Positions 46,106 through 59,789 are shown, counted from the first letter of the stretch. The stretch: DNA of 64,000 nucleotides from Excoecaria cochinchinensis (GCA_947683425.1 CANTUQ010000009.1:11051001-11115000), one strand, 5' to 3'. Translations and numbers: made by a program. The notes: generated by a model from the letters alone, not told the origin.

Positions 46106-49100
46106 TGTCACACCCCAAAATAGCCCTGGTCGGATTGTGCATGCTAAGTCGGGATCGGAAGGGTATTTCAGTAATTTGTGTTTGAGAAATTTGAAGTGTT
46201 ATTTGTCTAAGGACTAAAGAGTATTAAGACAAGATATTTATTAAGGAAAGGTTTGGGTGCATGTGAGGGTATGGTACTTTGATTTGGCATGTTGAGTGGA
46301 TTGTGTGGTCCTATTAGGATCTGCCATGTGGATTGTTTGGTGGGCATTGAATGAAGAATAGAAGAAGAAGTAAGAGAGTGAGAGAGGAAAAACACAAATT
46401 GCAACCCGATCTCCCCTCTCACGCCTGCCCCTCTTCTTCTCTTCTCCTTTCTCTGCTTCTCCTTTCTTTCACGTTTGGCTTGGGTTGTGTTTGGCTTGGA
46501 TTGTTCTTTGTTTGAAGAGGTGAGTTGGTTTAAGATTTGCTACGTGCTGTGTTTCTTCTTCCTGGTTTTATTTCAGTTAGGGTTTGGCTAAGACTTTGTG
46601 GGTTTCTTGTTTGTGCAAGCCTTGGATTGTAAGAATAAGCAAAGTAAAGGCAAGGAAAGGATTGAGCAGTGATCTTAAAGCGTGATTTTGGATCGTCATT
46701 TCCAGGTTTGGGAGCTCTGTTTACTGCATTTGAAGTTCTTAGTGTTTTTGCCCTACTTCTCACTTAGGATGTATATGTGTTTGCATTTCTGGAATTTGGA
46801 ATATTTGGCATGTGTTTATGCATGACCTATGTGATTAGATGTGTTACTAAGGCAGGCGTAAGATTGAATTAAAAGTGCTGAGTTTAACTTGCTGTGATTT
46901 TAGGGTTTCTATTCTTGAAATAACCAGGAGTGTGATTATGCTTGATTTTGATTGTTTTGATTAATTTCTGGAATGTTGAGTTTAAATTGATCTTGAGTAT
47001 GTTGTGTTATGTATTTGTGTGATAAAGAATGAGTTTATGCATGATTGAATGAATTCTGAAGGGTTTTAGAATGGATTTCTGGAAAACGATGGACAATGTG
47101 CAGATTTGCGATTTCGGGGAAGAAGAAGAGGGCAAGAGAAGTAGCTCACGTGACGTGAGCTAGGCTCACGTTACGTGAGCAGATTGCTCACGTTACGTGA
47201 GCAATGCTCACGAGGCGTGAGCTATGCTCACGCGACGTGAGCAACCCTCACGTGACGTGAGGTCTCCCAGATCTTCTGTTTTGCTTCTGTTTTTCCTTCC
47301 CAAGTGTCCAGTTTTTATAAAATGATTTCCAAACGCTTTTTATAGTATTTTCCTTACTGTGTGCTATGTTATCTTGCTGATATGACTGATTATTCCAATT
47401 TATTTGGTATTAATAATATGTTATTTATGACAAGTTATATGTGGTATTTTGGAATAAGTTGTGGATTACAATGATCCTGTTAAATGACTGTGGGATTTTA
47501 ACAGTATGGTTTGGACTGTAATATGTTTATTATTGTGATATGTATTGCACGTCATATTTTGAATGCGAAGGATTTATAAAGGTTAACTTTCTGACTGTTA
47601 GTTCTTAAACATGTTCTGTCTTAATGTGAATTATGTTATGCATATCTTTAGTCTGCTTCTTTTTTAAGAATAATTTGCCATGCTTAAGATTATGTAGTAA
47701 CTTTCCCCGATTTAGATGATGCGTCTTTGGTCATTAGCATAATATGTTTCCACATGTGTTCCTGATATGCTTTAGTAAATTAAGTAGGGATAAAATACGA
47801 TTGATTGACCTATTGCATGTTTCAGAATATGACCTGAATGAGGTATGATTGATATTATGCTATGCTATATTTATTTGAATAATATGGTTAATGTATGAAT
47901 GCATGATTATGCTTTAGTCTGGGAATTCAAAGTGTTATGTTTAAATGTAATTTGGACTATGCATGATTTATACATAGTAACCTCACCTAAAACATATGTT
48001 TAGGATTATGTTTTGATAACCATTGGTATGGTAGTACCTCTTTACCTGATTCTTGGCATGCTTTAGAGCATTGTTTAATGTTAAAGTGTATGGACCGTAA
48101 TATGTTTTGCAATGCAAATTGCATGATATATGACCGGCGTTATGAGCTTATTTATATGTCTATTGTCCTCTGGTTTATGCATGATATGTATATATTTATG
48201 CGTTATGCGATTTGAAGCGTGAATTGTTTTATGCATGACCTGCGAGAGTCAGTCTAGTGGATAGTTAGGCATGCCTAATAGAGTCATCAGTAGCTGCAGC
48301 GCCCTTTGAACGTTTGGACCCTGATCAGGTCCCCCGTATGGTTCCTCGCGAACCCCCCATCAGTATGGATCCTCGTGATCCTTTTTAATGAATTTGGATC
48401 GGGTTAAGATCCCCCATCAGTAAAATGCTTTTGTGATAAATAAAATGGTTTTCGACTTGTACCCGTAAGGTACTAATCAGTTCAGTACACTCGTTATCCA
48501 CTATTGTGAGTCAGCAGGTGCTTTATTGGTTGGTATTGCTTTGAAATAACTATACGAATGTGATATCCGTTTGAGCTTGATAAGGATTTCAGGAATCAGT
48601 TTATATGCATATGAATGTGACTATGGGCTTCAGAATGTATGTCTGTTTTAAGTAAGCATGACTTTACATTTAACATGATTATCCATACTTGTCATGTGAT
48701 TTGTTATAAGTTTCTGATTGCTTTGAAATGATTTGATTGATGTATTTAAGTATATGACTTCAGCATAGTTTTGTTATATATATTAGCATGTGAACCGAAG
48801 CAGCTGTGATGGTAAGTATGTGATGATTATTGTACTTTCTGCATGATGATGATATGAATGTAATACTAAGTGGTTACGTCTTCAGTCTCCGCTATCAGAG
48901 TGTTTTTGCATGATGCTTAATATATTAGAGTTGCGCAGCGGTATTGTGATGCTCTAAATGTTATCCTTTGGATAGTTGACTAGTGTATGTGTTTGGCATG
49001 TCTAAGTATGTTCAATAGCTAGCACTCTCAAAATGATGATTGGGTTGTCAGTTCCTGCACAGGTACTTAGTTATGTCATTTTTGCTTGTGTTAAGCTCAT

Positions 49101-49894
49101 GTGACTCCGCACGGTAAGATGTGGATATTTGCTACCTATGTAGGTTTATGCATGTGTTATAGTATGAAGTTCAGCTTGATGATGCTTGTAATGTGTATTA
49201 TATTATGTCTGTTTTGGCCTATCCTGGACATGAGTTTATGGTCTGTTTGTGAGTTATCGATTGAATGCCTTTATTATGCAGCCTGATTATTGATATGCTA
49301 TGAATATCCGCATTTGCCATTTGAATGTGTTTTGCCTTGACGACCATTGTGAATGGCCGTCCATATTCTTGTGTTTTCTCCCCACTAAGCGTTATCGCTT
49401 AGCACGGATTTCCTTTCCGTGCAGGTGGCAGGTTTGGTTCTGTTCGAGTCGCGCTTCTGCAAGGTCGGCCACGTAGGAGTTAGAAGTTCTGTATTTTGTT
49501 CAACTACTGTATTTTAGCTTTTGTAATTCTGTAGTATTGTATATGTAATTATTATGTTTCGTTCTTGAGTTTTCTTTTGGGAATGTAATAGTTAGTATGT
49601 CCTTATGTTTAGTTATTCCTTTGTTTTATTATTTCGATTATGCTTCCGTTGAATGGTCATATGTATGCCTTTGTGTATGCTTTTGCTTAGTGCCTGCGTG
49701 TGCGTGAGTTATTGCATGTTCAGTCTGTACCGCAAGGTAAGTCAATGTAAGTTTTTAATTAACCCGTATTTCTGTATGCATGTTATGTATGAATGTATGC
49801 TTCCGCATTGTGCATGTGTATATCGGTATATGTGAGCGTCGTGTAGCACGTCCGTCGGCGTCCTTCTAACGGGGACGGCGATGGGGGTGTTACA
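46106..49894 (+). repeat. Array LTR 2 (type B)
   Basis: 3789 bp. Shares with LTR 4 the variants ttaaagcg, tttggaata, tctattctt, tttctggaatg, gatggacaat, ggtcatatg and cttctaacg. Six palindrome units. Confidence 0.95.
47144..47261 (+). repeat. 20-bp palindrome array, six units
   Basis: 118 bp, the shortest in the window. Central variants AGG and CGA mark the B type, as in LTR 4. Confidence 0.95.
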
Positions 49895-49899
49895 GTAAG

Positions 49900-49912
49900 T
49901 GGTATCAGAGCC
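49900..49912 (+). promoter_or_regulatory. Array primer binding site 2
   Basis: TGGTATCAGAGCC, same spacing as site 1. Confidence 0.95.
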
Positions 49913-50022
49913 CAGGTTTGATGGTTCTGGGTATGTTGTTTATTTTGTGTTGAGTCTTTGCATGAGAGTCGGTTTTGTGTCGTGGCCTACTGCAGATGCG
50001 TCTTGTTTTGTGTCATGTCTAG

Positions 50023-50604
50023 ATGGAGTCTGATCCTAGTGAGAATGTGGGCGAGATAACGGAAAGTGTGAACCGAGTTAGTGCTAATCAGGATGTTTCC
50101 GAGCGTCCTCCAGTTGAAGATTCTGGTCGTGTTTCTGATGATAGGGCATTAGTACAAGGATTGATTCGAATTTTGGATAGATTGACTGCTCCTCGTGCTT
50201 CTCAAGAAGTTGTGCGGCATGTTCCTCAGAAGAGAAAAGGAACGGTTAGTGAAGTGTCAGCAGGGAAGAGGGTTCGAGAACCTTCAGTGTATCAACAATG
50301 TCAGAAGCAACATGGGATCAAGTGTAAGAAGTGGGTACCGTCAGTATGTCAGCATTGCCAGAAGCGACATCGTGGTCCATGTAGGAAGCTTTTAGGTGCT
50401 TGTTTCAGGTGTGGCAGTATGGAACACCAGATTGCCGATTGTCCTAAGAAGAGGAATGAGAGTCTAGTTGGGCAAGCTAGAAAGGATGTGGAGGATTTGC
50501 TCAGATCTTCTCGAGTGTCTTCAGAGTTTGTAGCGTCTAGCAAGGATTCGAAGGAGACTGCAGGTTCTTCTGGTAAGTTACTTTGCAAGCTTTTGTTTAA
50601 GTAA
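50023..50604 (+). CDS. gag: Truncated chromoviral gag-zinc finger protein, copy 2
   Basis: 193 codons, same architecture as copy 1. Differences seen: ETTES becomes EITES, QQYQKQ becomes QQCQKQ, EHRIAD becomes EHQIAD inside the zinc knuckle (not a metal ligand), LAGQ becomes LVGQ, and SSAK becomes SSGK. The Y-to-C change is shared with copy 4 only, a B-type marker. Open throughout. Confidence 0.85.
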   Translation: MESDPSENVGEITESVNRVSANQDVSERPPVEDSGRVSDDRALVQGLIRILDRLTAPRASQEVVRHVPQKRKGTVSEVSAGKRVREPSVYQQCQKQHGIKCKKWVPSVCQHCQKRHRGPCRKLLGACFRCGSMEHQIADCPKKRNESLVGQARKDVEDLLRSSRVSSEFVASSKDSKETAGSSGKLLCKLLFK

Positions 50605-50670
50605 GTTTTGTTTGTTTGGGTTGTGTGGATGTAAGTGTTTCGCTGTGAATTTCGAGGACGAAATTCTTTT

Positions 50671-50683
50671 ATGAGGGAAGAGT
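50671..50683 (+). promoter_or_regulatory. Array polypurine tract 2, variant
   Basis: Reads ATGAGGGAAGAGT; the T breaks the purine run found in the other copies and might weaken plus-strand priming. Confidence 0.8.
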
Positions 50684-53600
50684 TGTCACACCCCAAAATA
50701 GCCCTGGTCGGATTGTGCATGCTAAGTCGGGATCGGAAGGGTATTTCAGTAATTTGTGTTTGAGAAATTTGAAGTGTTATTTGTCTAAGGACTAAAGAGT
50801 ATTAAGACAAGATATTTATTAAGGAAAGGTTTGGGTGCATGTGAGGGTATGGTACTTTGATTTGGCATGTTGAGTGGATTGTGTGGTCCTATTAGGATCT
50901 GCCATGTGGATTGTTTGGTGGGCATTGAATGAAGAATAGAAGAAGAAGTAAGAGAGTGAGAGAGGAAAAACACAGATTGCAACCCGATCTCCCCTCTCAC
51001 GCCTGCCCCTCTTCTTCTCTTCTCCTTTCTCTGCTTCTCCTTTCTTTCACGTTTGGCTTGGGTTGTGTTTGGCTTGGATTGTTCTTTGTTTGAAGAGGTG
51101 AGTTGGTTTAAGATTTGCTACGTGCTGTGTTTCTTCTTCCTGGTTTTATTTCAGTTAGGGTTTGGCTAAGACTTTGTGGGTTTCTTGTTTGTGCAAGCCT
51201 TGGATTGTAAGAATAAGCAAAGTAAAGGCAAGGAAAGGATTGAGCAGTGATCTTGAAGCGTGATTTTGGATCGTCATTTCCAGGTTTGGGAGCTCTGTTT
51301 ACTGCATTTGAAGTTCTTAGTGTTTTTGCCCTACTTCTCACTTAGGATGTATATGTGTTTGCATTTCTGGAATTTGGTATATTTGGCATGTGTTTATGCA
51401 TGACCTATGTGATTAGATGTGTTACTAAGGCAGGCGTAAGATTTAATTAAAAGTGCTGAGTTTAACTTGCTGTGATTTTAGGGTTTCTGTTCTTGAAATA
51501 ACCAGGAGTGTGATTATGCTTGATTTTGATTGTTTTGATTAATTTCTTGAATGTTGAGTTTAAATTGATCTTGAGTATGTTGTGTTATGTATTTGTGTGA
51601 TAAAGAATGAGTTTATGCATGATTGAATGAATTCTGAAGGGTTTTAGAATGGATTTCTGGAAAACGATGGAGAATGTGCAGATTTGCGATTTCGGGGAAG
51701 AAGAAGAGGGCAAGAGAAGTAGCTCACGTGACGTGAGCTAGGCTCACGTTACGTGAGCAGATTGCTCACGTTACGTGAGCAATGCTCACGCGACGTGAGC
51801 AATGCTCACGCGGCGTGAGCTATGCTCACGCCACGTGAGCAACCCTCACGTGACGTGAGGTCTCCCAGATCTTCTGTTTTGCTTCTGTTTTTCCTTCCCA
51901 AGTGTCCAGTTTTTATAAAATGATTTCCAAACGCTTTTTATAGTATTTTCCTTACTGTGTGCTATGTTATCTTGCTGATATGACTGATTATTCCAATTTA
52001 TTTGGTATTAATAATATGTTATTTATGACAAGTTATATGTGGTATTTTGGAATAAGTTGTGGATTACAATGATCCTGTTAAATGACTGTGGGATTTTAAC
52101 AGTATGGTTTGGACTGTAATATGTTTATTATTGTGATATGTATTGCACGTCATATTTTGAATGCGAAGGATTTATAAAGGTTAACTTTCTGACTGTTAGT
52201 TCTTAAACATGTTCTGTCTTAATGTGAATTATGTTATGCATATCTTTAGTCTGCTTCTTTTTTAAGAATAATTTGCCATGCTTAAGATTATGTAGTAACT
52301 TTCCCCGATTTAGATGATGCGTCTTTGGTCATTAGCATAATATGTTTCCACATGTGTTCCTGATATGCTTTAGTAAATTAAGTAGGGATAAAATACGATT
52401 GATTGACCTATTGCATGTTTCAGAATATGACCTGAATGAGGTATGATTGATATTATGCTATGCTATATTTATTTGAATAATATGGTTAATGTATGAATGC
52501 ATGATTATGCTTTAGTCTGGGAATTCAAAGTGTTATGTTTAAATGTAATTTGGACTATGCATGATTTATACATAGTAACCTCACCTAAAACATATGTTTA
52601 GGATTATGTTTTGATAACCATTGGCATGGTAGTACCTCTTTACCTGATTCTTGGCATGCTTTAGAGCATTGTTTAATGTTAAAGTGTATGGACCGTAATA
52701 CGTTTTGCAATGCAAATTGCATGATATATGACCGGCGTTATGAGCTTATTTATATGTCTATTGTCCTCTGGTTTATGCATGATATGTATATATTTATGCG
52801 TTATGCGATTTGAAGCGTGAATTGTTTTATGCATGACCTGCGAGAGTCAGTCTAGTGGATAGTTAGGCATGCCTAATAGAGTCATCAGTAGCTGCAGCGC
52901 CCTTTGAACGTTTGGACCCTGATCAGGTCCCCCGTATGGTTCCTCGCGAACCCCCCATCAGTATGGATCCTCGTGATCCTTTTTAATGAATTTGGATCGG
53001 GTTAAGATCCCCCATCAGTAAAATGCTTTTGTGATAAATAAAATGGTTTTCGACTTGTACCCGTAAGGTACTAATCAGTTCAGTACACTCGTTATCCACT
53101 ATTGTGAGTCAGCAGGTGCTTTATTGGTTGGTATTGCTTTGAAATAACTATACGAATGTGATATCCGTTTGAGCTTGATAAGGATTTCAGGAATCAGTTT
53201 ATATGCATATGAATGTGACTATGGGCTTCAGAATGTATGTCTGTTTTAAGTAAGCATGACTTTACATTTAACATGATTATCCATACTTGTCATGTGATTT
53301 GTTATAAGTTTCTGATTGCTTTGAAATGATTTGATTGATGTATTTAAGTATATGACTTCAGCATAGTTTTGTTATATATATTAGCATGTGAACCGAAGCA
53401 GCTGTGATGGTAAGTATGTGATGATTATTGTACTTTCTGCATGATGATGATATGAATGTAATACTAAGTGGTTACGTCTTCAGTCTCCGCTATCAGAGTG
53501 TTTTTGCATGATGCTTAATATATTAGAGTTGCGCAGCGGTATTGTGATGCTCTAAATGTTATCCTTTGGATAGTTGACTAGTGTATGTGTTTGGCATGTC

Positions 53601-54492
53601 TAAGTATGTTCAATAGCTAGCACTCTCAACATGATGATTGGGTTGTCAGTTCCTGCACAGGTACTTAGTTATGTCATTTTTGCTTGTGTTAAGCTCATGT
53701 GACTCCGCACGGTAAGATGTGGATATTTGCTACCTATGTAGGTTTATGCATGTGTTATAGTATGAAGTTCAGCTTGATGATGCTTGTAATGTGTATTATA
53801 TTATGTCTGTTTTGGCCTATCCTGGACATGAGTTTATGGTCTGTTTGTGAGTTATCGATTGAATGCCTTTATTATGCAGCCTGATTATTGATATGCTATG
53901 AATATCCGCATTTGCCATTTGAATGTGTTTTGCCTTGACGACCATTGTGAATGGCCGTCCATATTCTTGTGTGTTCTCCCCACTAAGCGTTATCGCTTAG
54001 CACGGATTTCCTTTCCGTGCAGGTGGCAGGTTTGGTTCTGTTCGAGTCGCGCTTCTGCAAGGTCGGCCACGTAGGAGTTAGAAGTTCTGTATTTTGTTCA
54101 ACTACTGTATTTCAGCTTTTATAATTCTGTAGTATTGTATATGTAATTATTATGTTTCGTTCTTGAGTTTTCTTTTGGGAATGTAATAGTTAGTATGTCC
54201 TTATGTTTAGTTATTCCTTTGTTTTATTATTTCGATTATGCTTCCGTTGAATGGTTATATGTATGCCTTTGTGTATGCTTTTGCTTAGTGCCTGCGTGTG
54301 CGTGAGTTATTGCATGTTCAGTCTGTACCGCAAGGTAAGTCAATGTAAGTTTTTAATTAACCCGTATTTCTGTATGCATGTTATGTATGAATGTATGCTT
54401 CCGCATTGTGCATGTGTATATCGGTATATGTGAGCGTCGTGTAGCACGTCCGTCGGCGTCCTTCCAACGGGGACGGCGATGGGGGTGTTACA
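50684..54492 (+). repeat. Array LTR 3 (type A)
   Basis: 3809 bp. A-type variants throughout, shared with LTRs 1 and 5. It also shares taatacgtt near 52694 with LTR 4, so some exchange between types has occurred. Seven palindrome units. Confidence 0.95.
51722..51859 (+). repeat. 20-bp palindrome array, seven units
   Basis: 138 bp; ends with the CGG and CCA centres that mark the A type. Confidence 0.95.
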
Positions 54493-54497
54493 GTAAG

Positions 54498-54510
54498 TGG
54501 TATCAGAGCC
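54498..54510 (+). promoter_or_regulatory. Array primer binding site 3
   Basis: TGGTATCAGAGCC, same spacing. Confidence 0.95.
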
Positions 54511-54620
54511 CAGGTTTGATGGTTCTGGGTATGTTGTTTGTTTTGTGTTGAGTCTTTGCATGAGAGTCGGTTTTGTGTCATGGCCTACTGCAGATGCGTC
54601 TTGTTTTGTGTCATGTCTAG

Positions 54621-55202
54621 ATGGAGTCTGATCCTAGTGAGAATGTGGGCGAGATAACGGAAAGTGTGAACCGAGTTAGTGCTAATCAGGATGTTTCCGA
54701 GCGTCCTCCAGTTGAAGATTCTGGTCGTGTTTCTGATGATAGGGCATTAGTACAAGGATTGATTCGGATTTTGGATAGATTGACTGCTCCTCGTGCTTCT
54801 CAAGAAGTTGTGCGGCATGTTCCTCAGAAGAGAAAAGGAACGGTTAGTGAAGTGTCAGCAGGGAAGAGGGTTCGAGAACCTTCAGTGTATCAACAATATC
54901 AGAAGCAACATGGGATCAAGTGTAAGGAGTGGGTACCGTCAGTATGTCAGCATTGCCAGAAGCGACATCGTGGTCCATGTAGGAAGCTTTTAGGTGCTTG
55001 TTTCAGGTGTGGCAGTATGGAACACCGGATTGCCGATTGTCCTAAGAAGAGGAATGAGAGTCTAGCTGGGCAAGCTAGAAAGGATGTGGAGGATTTGCTC
55101 AGATCTTCTCGAGTGTCTTCAGAGTTTGTAGCGTCTAGCAAGGATTCGAAGGAGACTGCAGGTTCTTCTGGTAAGTTACTTTGCAAGCTTTTGTTTAAGT
55201 AA
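54621..55202 (+). CDS. gag: Truncated chromoviral gag-zinc finger protein, copy 3
   Basis: 193 codons, open. Like copy 1 at QQYQKQ (A type) but EITES like copy 2. Private change CKKW to CKEW between the basic segment and the first zinc motif. All zinc ligands kept. Confidence 0.85.
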   Translation: MESDPSENVGEITESVNRVSANQDVSERPPVEDSGRVSDDRALVQGLIRILDRLTAPRASQEVVRHVPQKRKGTVSEVSAGKRVREPSVYQQYQKQHGIKCKEWVPSVCQHCQKRHRGPCRKLLGACFRCGSMEHRIADCPKKRNESLAGQARKDVEDLLRSSRVSSEFVASSKDSKETAGSSGKLLCKLLFK

Positions 55203-55268
55203 GTTTTTTTTGTTTGGGTTGTGTGGATGTAAGTGTTTCGCTGTGAATTTCGAGGACGAAATTCTTTT

Positions 55269-55281
55269 AGGAGGGAAGAGT
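55269..55281 (+). promoter_or_regulatory. Array polypurine tract 3
   Basis: AGGAGGGAAGAGT before LTR 4. Confidence 0.9.
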
Positions 55282-58200
55282 TGTCACACCCCAAAATAGC
55301 CCTGGTCGGATTGTGCATGCTAAGTCGGGATCGGAAGGGTATTTCAGTAATTTGTGTTTGAGAAATTTGAAGTGTTATTTGTCTAAGGACTAAAGAGTAT
55401 TAAGACAAGATATTTATTAAGGAAAGGTTTGGGTGCATGTGAGGGTATGGTACTTTGATTTGGCATGTTGAGTGGATTGTGTGGTCCTATTAGGATCTGC
55501 CATGTGGATTGTTTGGTGGGCATTGAATGAAGAATAGAAGAAGAAGTAAGAGAGTGAGAGAGGAAAAACACAGATTGCAACCCGATCTCCCCTCTCACGC
55601 CTGCCCCTCTTCTTCTCTTCTCCTTTCTCTGCTTCTACTTTCTTTCACGTTTGGCTTGGGTTGTGTTTGGCTTGGATTGTTCTTTGTTTGAAGAGGTGAG
55701 TTGGTTTAAGATTTGCTACGTGCTGTGTTTCTTCTTCCTGGTTTTATTTCAGTTAGGGTTTGGCTAAGACTTTGTGGGTTTCTTGTTTGTGCAAGCCTTG
55801 GATTGTAAGAATAAGCAAAGTAAAGGCAAGGAAAGGATTGAGCAGTGATCTTAAAGCGTGATTTTGGATCGTCATTTCCAGGTTTGGGAGCTCTGTTTAC
55901 TGCATTTGAAGTTCTTAGTGTTTTTGCCCTACTTCTCACTTAGGATGTATATGTGTTTGCATTTCTGGAATTTGGAATATTTGGCATGTGTTTATGCATG
56001 ACCTATGTGATTAGATGTGTTACTAAGGCAGGCGTAAGATTGAATTAAAAGTGCTAAGTTTAACTTGCTGTGATTTTAGGGTTTCTATTCTTGAAATAAC
56101 CAGGAGTGTGATTATGCTTGATTTTGATTGTTTTGATTAATTTCTGGAATGTTGAGTTTAAATTGATCTTGAGTATGTTGTGTTATGTATTTGTGTGATA
56201 AAGAATGAGTTTATGCATGATTGAATGAATTCTGAAGGGTTTTAGAATGGATTTCTGGAAAACGATGGACAATGTGCAGATTTGCGATTTCGGGGAAGAA
56301 GAAGAGGGCAAGAGAAGTAGCTCACGTGACGTGAGCTAGGCTCACGTTACGTGAGCAGATTGCTCACGTTACGTGAGCAATGCTCACGCGACGTGAGCAA
56401 TGCTCACGAGGCGTGAGCTATGCTCACGCGACGTGAGCAACCCTCACGTGACGTGAGGTCTCCCAGATCTTCTGTTTTTCCTTCCCAAGTGTCCAGTTTT
56501 TATAAAATGATTTCCAAACGCTTTTTATAGTATTTTCCTTACTGTGTGCTATGTTATCTTGCTGATATGACTGATTATTCCAATTTATTTGGTATTAATA
56601 ATATGTTATTTATGACAAGTTATATGTGGTATTTTGGAATAAGTTGTGGATTACAATGATCCTGTTAAATGACTGTGGGATTTTAACAGTATGGTTTGGA
56701 CTGTAATATGTTTATTATTGTGATATGTATTGCACGTCATATTTTGAATGCGAAGGATTTATAAAGGTTAACTTTCTGACTGTTAGTTCTTAAACATGTT
56801 CTGTCTTAATGTGAATTATGTTATGCATATCTTTAGTCTGCTTCTTTTTTAAGAATAATTTGCCATGCTTAAGATTATGTAGTAACTTTCCCCGATTTAG
56901 ATGATGCGTCTTTGGTCATTAGCATAATATGTTTCCACATGTGTTCCTGATATGCTTTAGTAAATTAAGTAGGGATAAAATACGATTGATTGACCTATTG
57001 CATGTTTCAGAATATGACCTGAATGAGGTATGATTGATATTATGCTATGCTATATTTATTTGAATAATATGGTTAATGTATGAATGCATGATTATGCTTT
57101 AGTCTGGGAATTCAAAGTGTTATGTTTAAATGTAATTTGGACTATGCATGATTTATACATAGTAACCTCACCTAAAACATATGTTTAGGATTATGTTTTG
57201 ATAACCATTGGCATGGTAGTACCTCTTTACCTGATTCTTGGCATGCTTTAGAGCATTGTTTAATGTTAAAGTGTATGGACCGTAATACGTTTTGCAATGC
57301 AAATTGCATGATATATGACCGGCGTTATGAGCTTATTTATATGTCTATTGTCCTCTGGTTTATGCATGATATGTATATATTTATGCGTTATGCGATTTGA
57401 AGCGTGAATTGTTTTATGCATGACCTGCGAGAGTCAGTCTAGTGGATAGTTAGGCATGCCTAATAGAGTCATCAGTAGCTGCAGCGCCCTTTGAACGTTT
57501 GGACCCTGATCAGGTCCCCCGTATGGTTCCTCGCGAACCCCCCATCAGTATGGATCCTCGTGATCCTTTTTAATGAATTTGGATCGGGTTAAGATCCCCC
57601 ATCAGTAAAATGCTTTTGTGATAAATAAAATGGTTTTCGACTTGTACCCGTAAGGTACTAATCAGTTCAGTACACTCGTTATCCACTATTGTGAGTCAGC
57701 AGGTGCTTTATTGGTTGGTATTGCTTTGAAATAACTATACGAATGTGATATCCGTTTGAGCTTGATAAGGATTTCAGGAATCAGTTTATATGCATATGAA
57801 TGTGACTATGGGCTTCAGAATGTATGTCTGTTTTAAGTAAGCATGACTTTACATTTAACATGATTATCCATACTTGTCATGTGATTTGTTATAAGTTTCT
57901 GATTGCTTTGAAATGATTTGATTGATGTATTTAAGTATATGACTTCAGCATAGTTTTGTTATATATATTAGCATGTGAACCGAAGCAGCTGTGATGGTAA
58001 GTATGTGATGATTATTGTACTTTCTGCATGATGATGATATAAATGTAATACTAAGTGGTTACGTCTTCAGTCTCCGCTATCAGAGTGTTTTTGCATGATG
58101 CTTAATATATTAGAGTTGCGCAGCGGTATTGTGATGCTCTAAATGTTATCCTTTGGATAGTTGACTAGTGTATGTGTTTGGCATGTCTAAGTATGTTCAA

Positions 58201-59079
58201 TAGCTAGCACTCTCAACATGATGATTGGGTTGTCAGTTCCTGTACAGGTACTTAGTTATGTCATTTTTGCTTGTGTTAAGCTCATGTGACTCCGCACGGT
58301 AAGATGTGGATATTTGCTACCTATGTAGGTTTATGCATGTGTTATAGTATGAAGTTCAGCTTGATGATGCTTGTAATGTGTATTATATTATGTCTGTTTT
58401 GGCCTATCCTGGACATGAGTTTATGGTCTGTTTGTGAGTTATCGATTGAATGCCTTTATTATGCAGCCTGATTATTGATATGCTATGAATATCCGCATTT
58501 GCCATTTGAATGTGTTTTTCCTTGACGACCATTGTGAATGGCCGTCCATATTCTTGTGTGTTCTCCCCACTAAGCGTTATCGCTTAGCACGGATTTCCTT
58601 TCCGTGCAGGTGGCAGGTTTGGTTCTGTTCGAGTCGCGCTTCTGCAAGGTCGGCCACGTAGGAGTTAGAAGTTCTGTATTTTGTTCAACTACTGTATTTC
58701 AGCTTTTGTAATTCTGTAGTATTGTATATGTAATTATTATGTTTCGTTCTTGAGTTTTCTTTTGGGAATGTAATAGTTAGTATGTCCTTATGTTTAGTTA
58801 TTCCTTTGTTTTATTATTTCGATTATGCTTCCGTTGAATGGTCATATGTATGCCTTTGTGTATGCTTTTGCTTAGTGCCTGCGTGTGCGTGAGTTATTGC
58901 ATGTTCAGTCTGTACCGCAAGGTAAGTCAATGTAAGTTTTTAATTAACCCGTATTTCTGTATGCATGTTATGTATGAATGTATGCTTCCGCATTGTGCAT
59001 GTGTATATCGGTATATGTGAGCGTCGTGTAGCACGTCCGTCGGCGTCCTTCTAACGGGGACGGCGATGGGGGTGTTACA
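55282..59079 (+). repeat. Array LTR 4 (type B)
   Basis: 3798 bp. B-type variants as in LTR 2, plus a private 11-bp deletion just after the palindrome array. Seven palindrome units. Confidence 0.95.
56320..56457 (+). repeat. 20-bp palindrome array, seven units
   Basis: 138 bp with the B-type AGG and CGA centres. Confidence 0.95.
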
Positions 59080-59084
59080 GTAAG

Positions 59085-59097
59085 TGGTATCAGAGCC
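59085..59097 (+). promoter_or_regulatory. Array primer binding site 4
   Basis: TGGTATCAGAGCC, same spacing. Confidence 0.95.
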
Positions 59098-59207
59098 CAG
59101 GTTTGATGGTTCTGGCTATGTTGTTTATTTTGTGTTGAGTCTTTGCATGAGAGTCGGTTTTGTGTCGTGGCCTACTGCAGATGCGTCTTGTTTTGTGTCA
59201 TGTCTAG

Positions 59208-59789
59208 ATGGAGTCTGATCCTAGTGAGAATGTGGGCGAGACAACGGAAAGTGTGAACCGAGTTAGTGCTAATCAGGATGTTTCCGAGCGTCCTCCAGTT
59301 GAAGATTCTGGTCGTGTTTCTGATGATAGGGCATTAGTACAAGGATTGATTCGAATTTTGGATAGATTGACTGCTCCTCGTGCTTCTCAAGAAGTTGTGC
59401 GGCATGTTCCTCAGAAGAGAAAAGGAACGGTTAGTGAAGTGTCAGCAGGGAAGAGGGTTCGAGAACCTTCAGTGTATCAACAATGTCAGAAGCAACATGG
59501 GATCAAGTGTAAGAAGTGGGTACCGTCAGTATGTCAGCATTGCCAGAAGCGACATCGTGGTCCATGTAGGAAGCTTTTAGGTGCTTGTTTCAGGTGTGGC
59601 AGTATGGAACACCGGATTGCCGATTGTCCTAAGAAGAGGAATGAGAGTCTAGCTGGGCAAGCTAGAAAGGATGTGGAGGATTTGCTCAGATCTTCTCGAG
59701 TGTCTTCAGAGTTTGTAGCGTCTAGCAAGGATTCGAAGGAGACTGCAGGTTCTTCTGGTAAGTTACTTTGCAAGCTTTTGTTTAAGTAA
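59208..59789 (+). CDS. gag: Truncated chromoviral gag-zinc finger protein, copy 4
   Basis: 193 codons, open. ETTES as in copy 1, QQCQKQ as in copy 2 (B type), EHRIAD and LAGQ as in copies 1 and 3. Zinc ligands intact. Confidence 0.85.
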   Translation: MESDPSENVGETTESVNRVSANQDVSERPPVEDSGRVSDDRALVQGLIRILDRLTAPRASQEVVRHVPQKRKGTVSEVSAGKRVREPSVYQQCQKQHGIKCKKWVPSVCQHCQKRHRGPCRKLLGACFRCGSMEHRIADCPKKRNESLAGQARKDVEDLLRSSRVSSEFVASSKDSKETAGSSGKLLCKLLFK

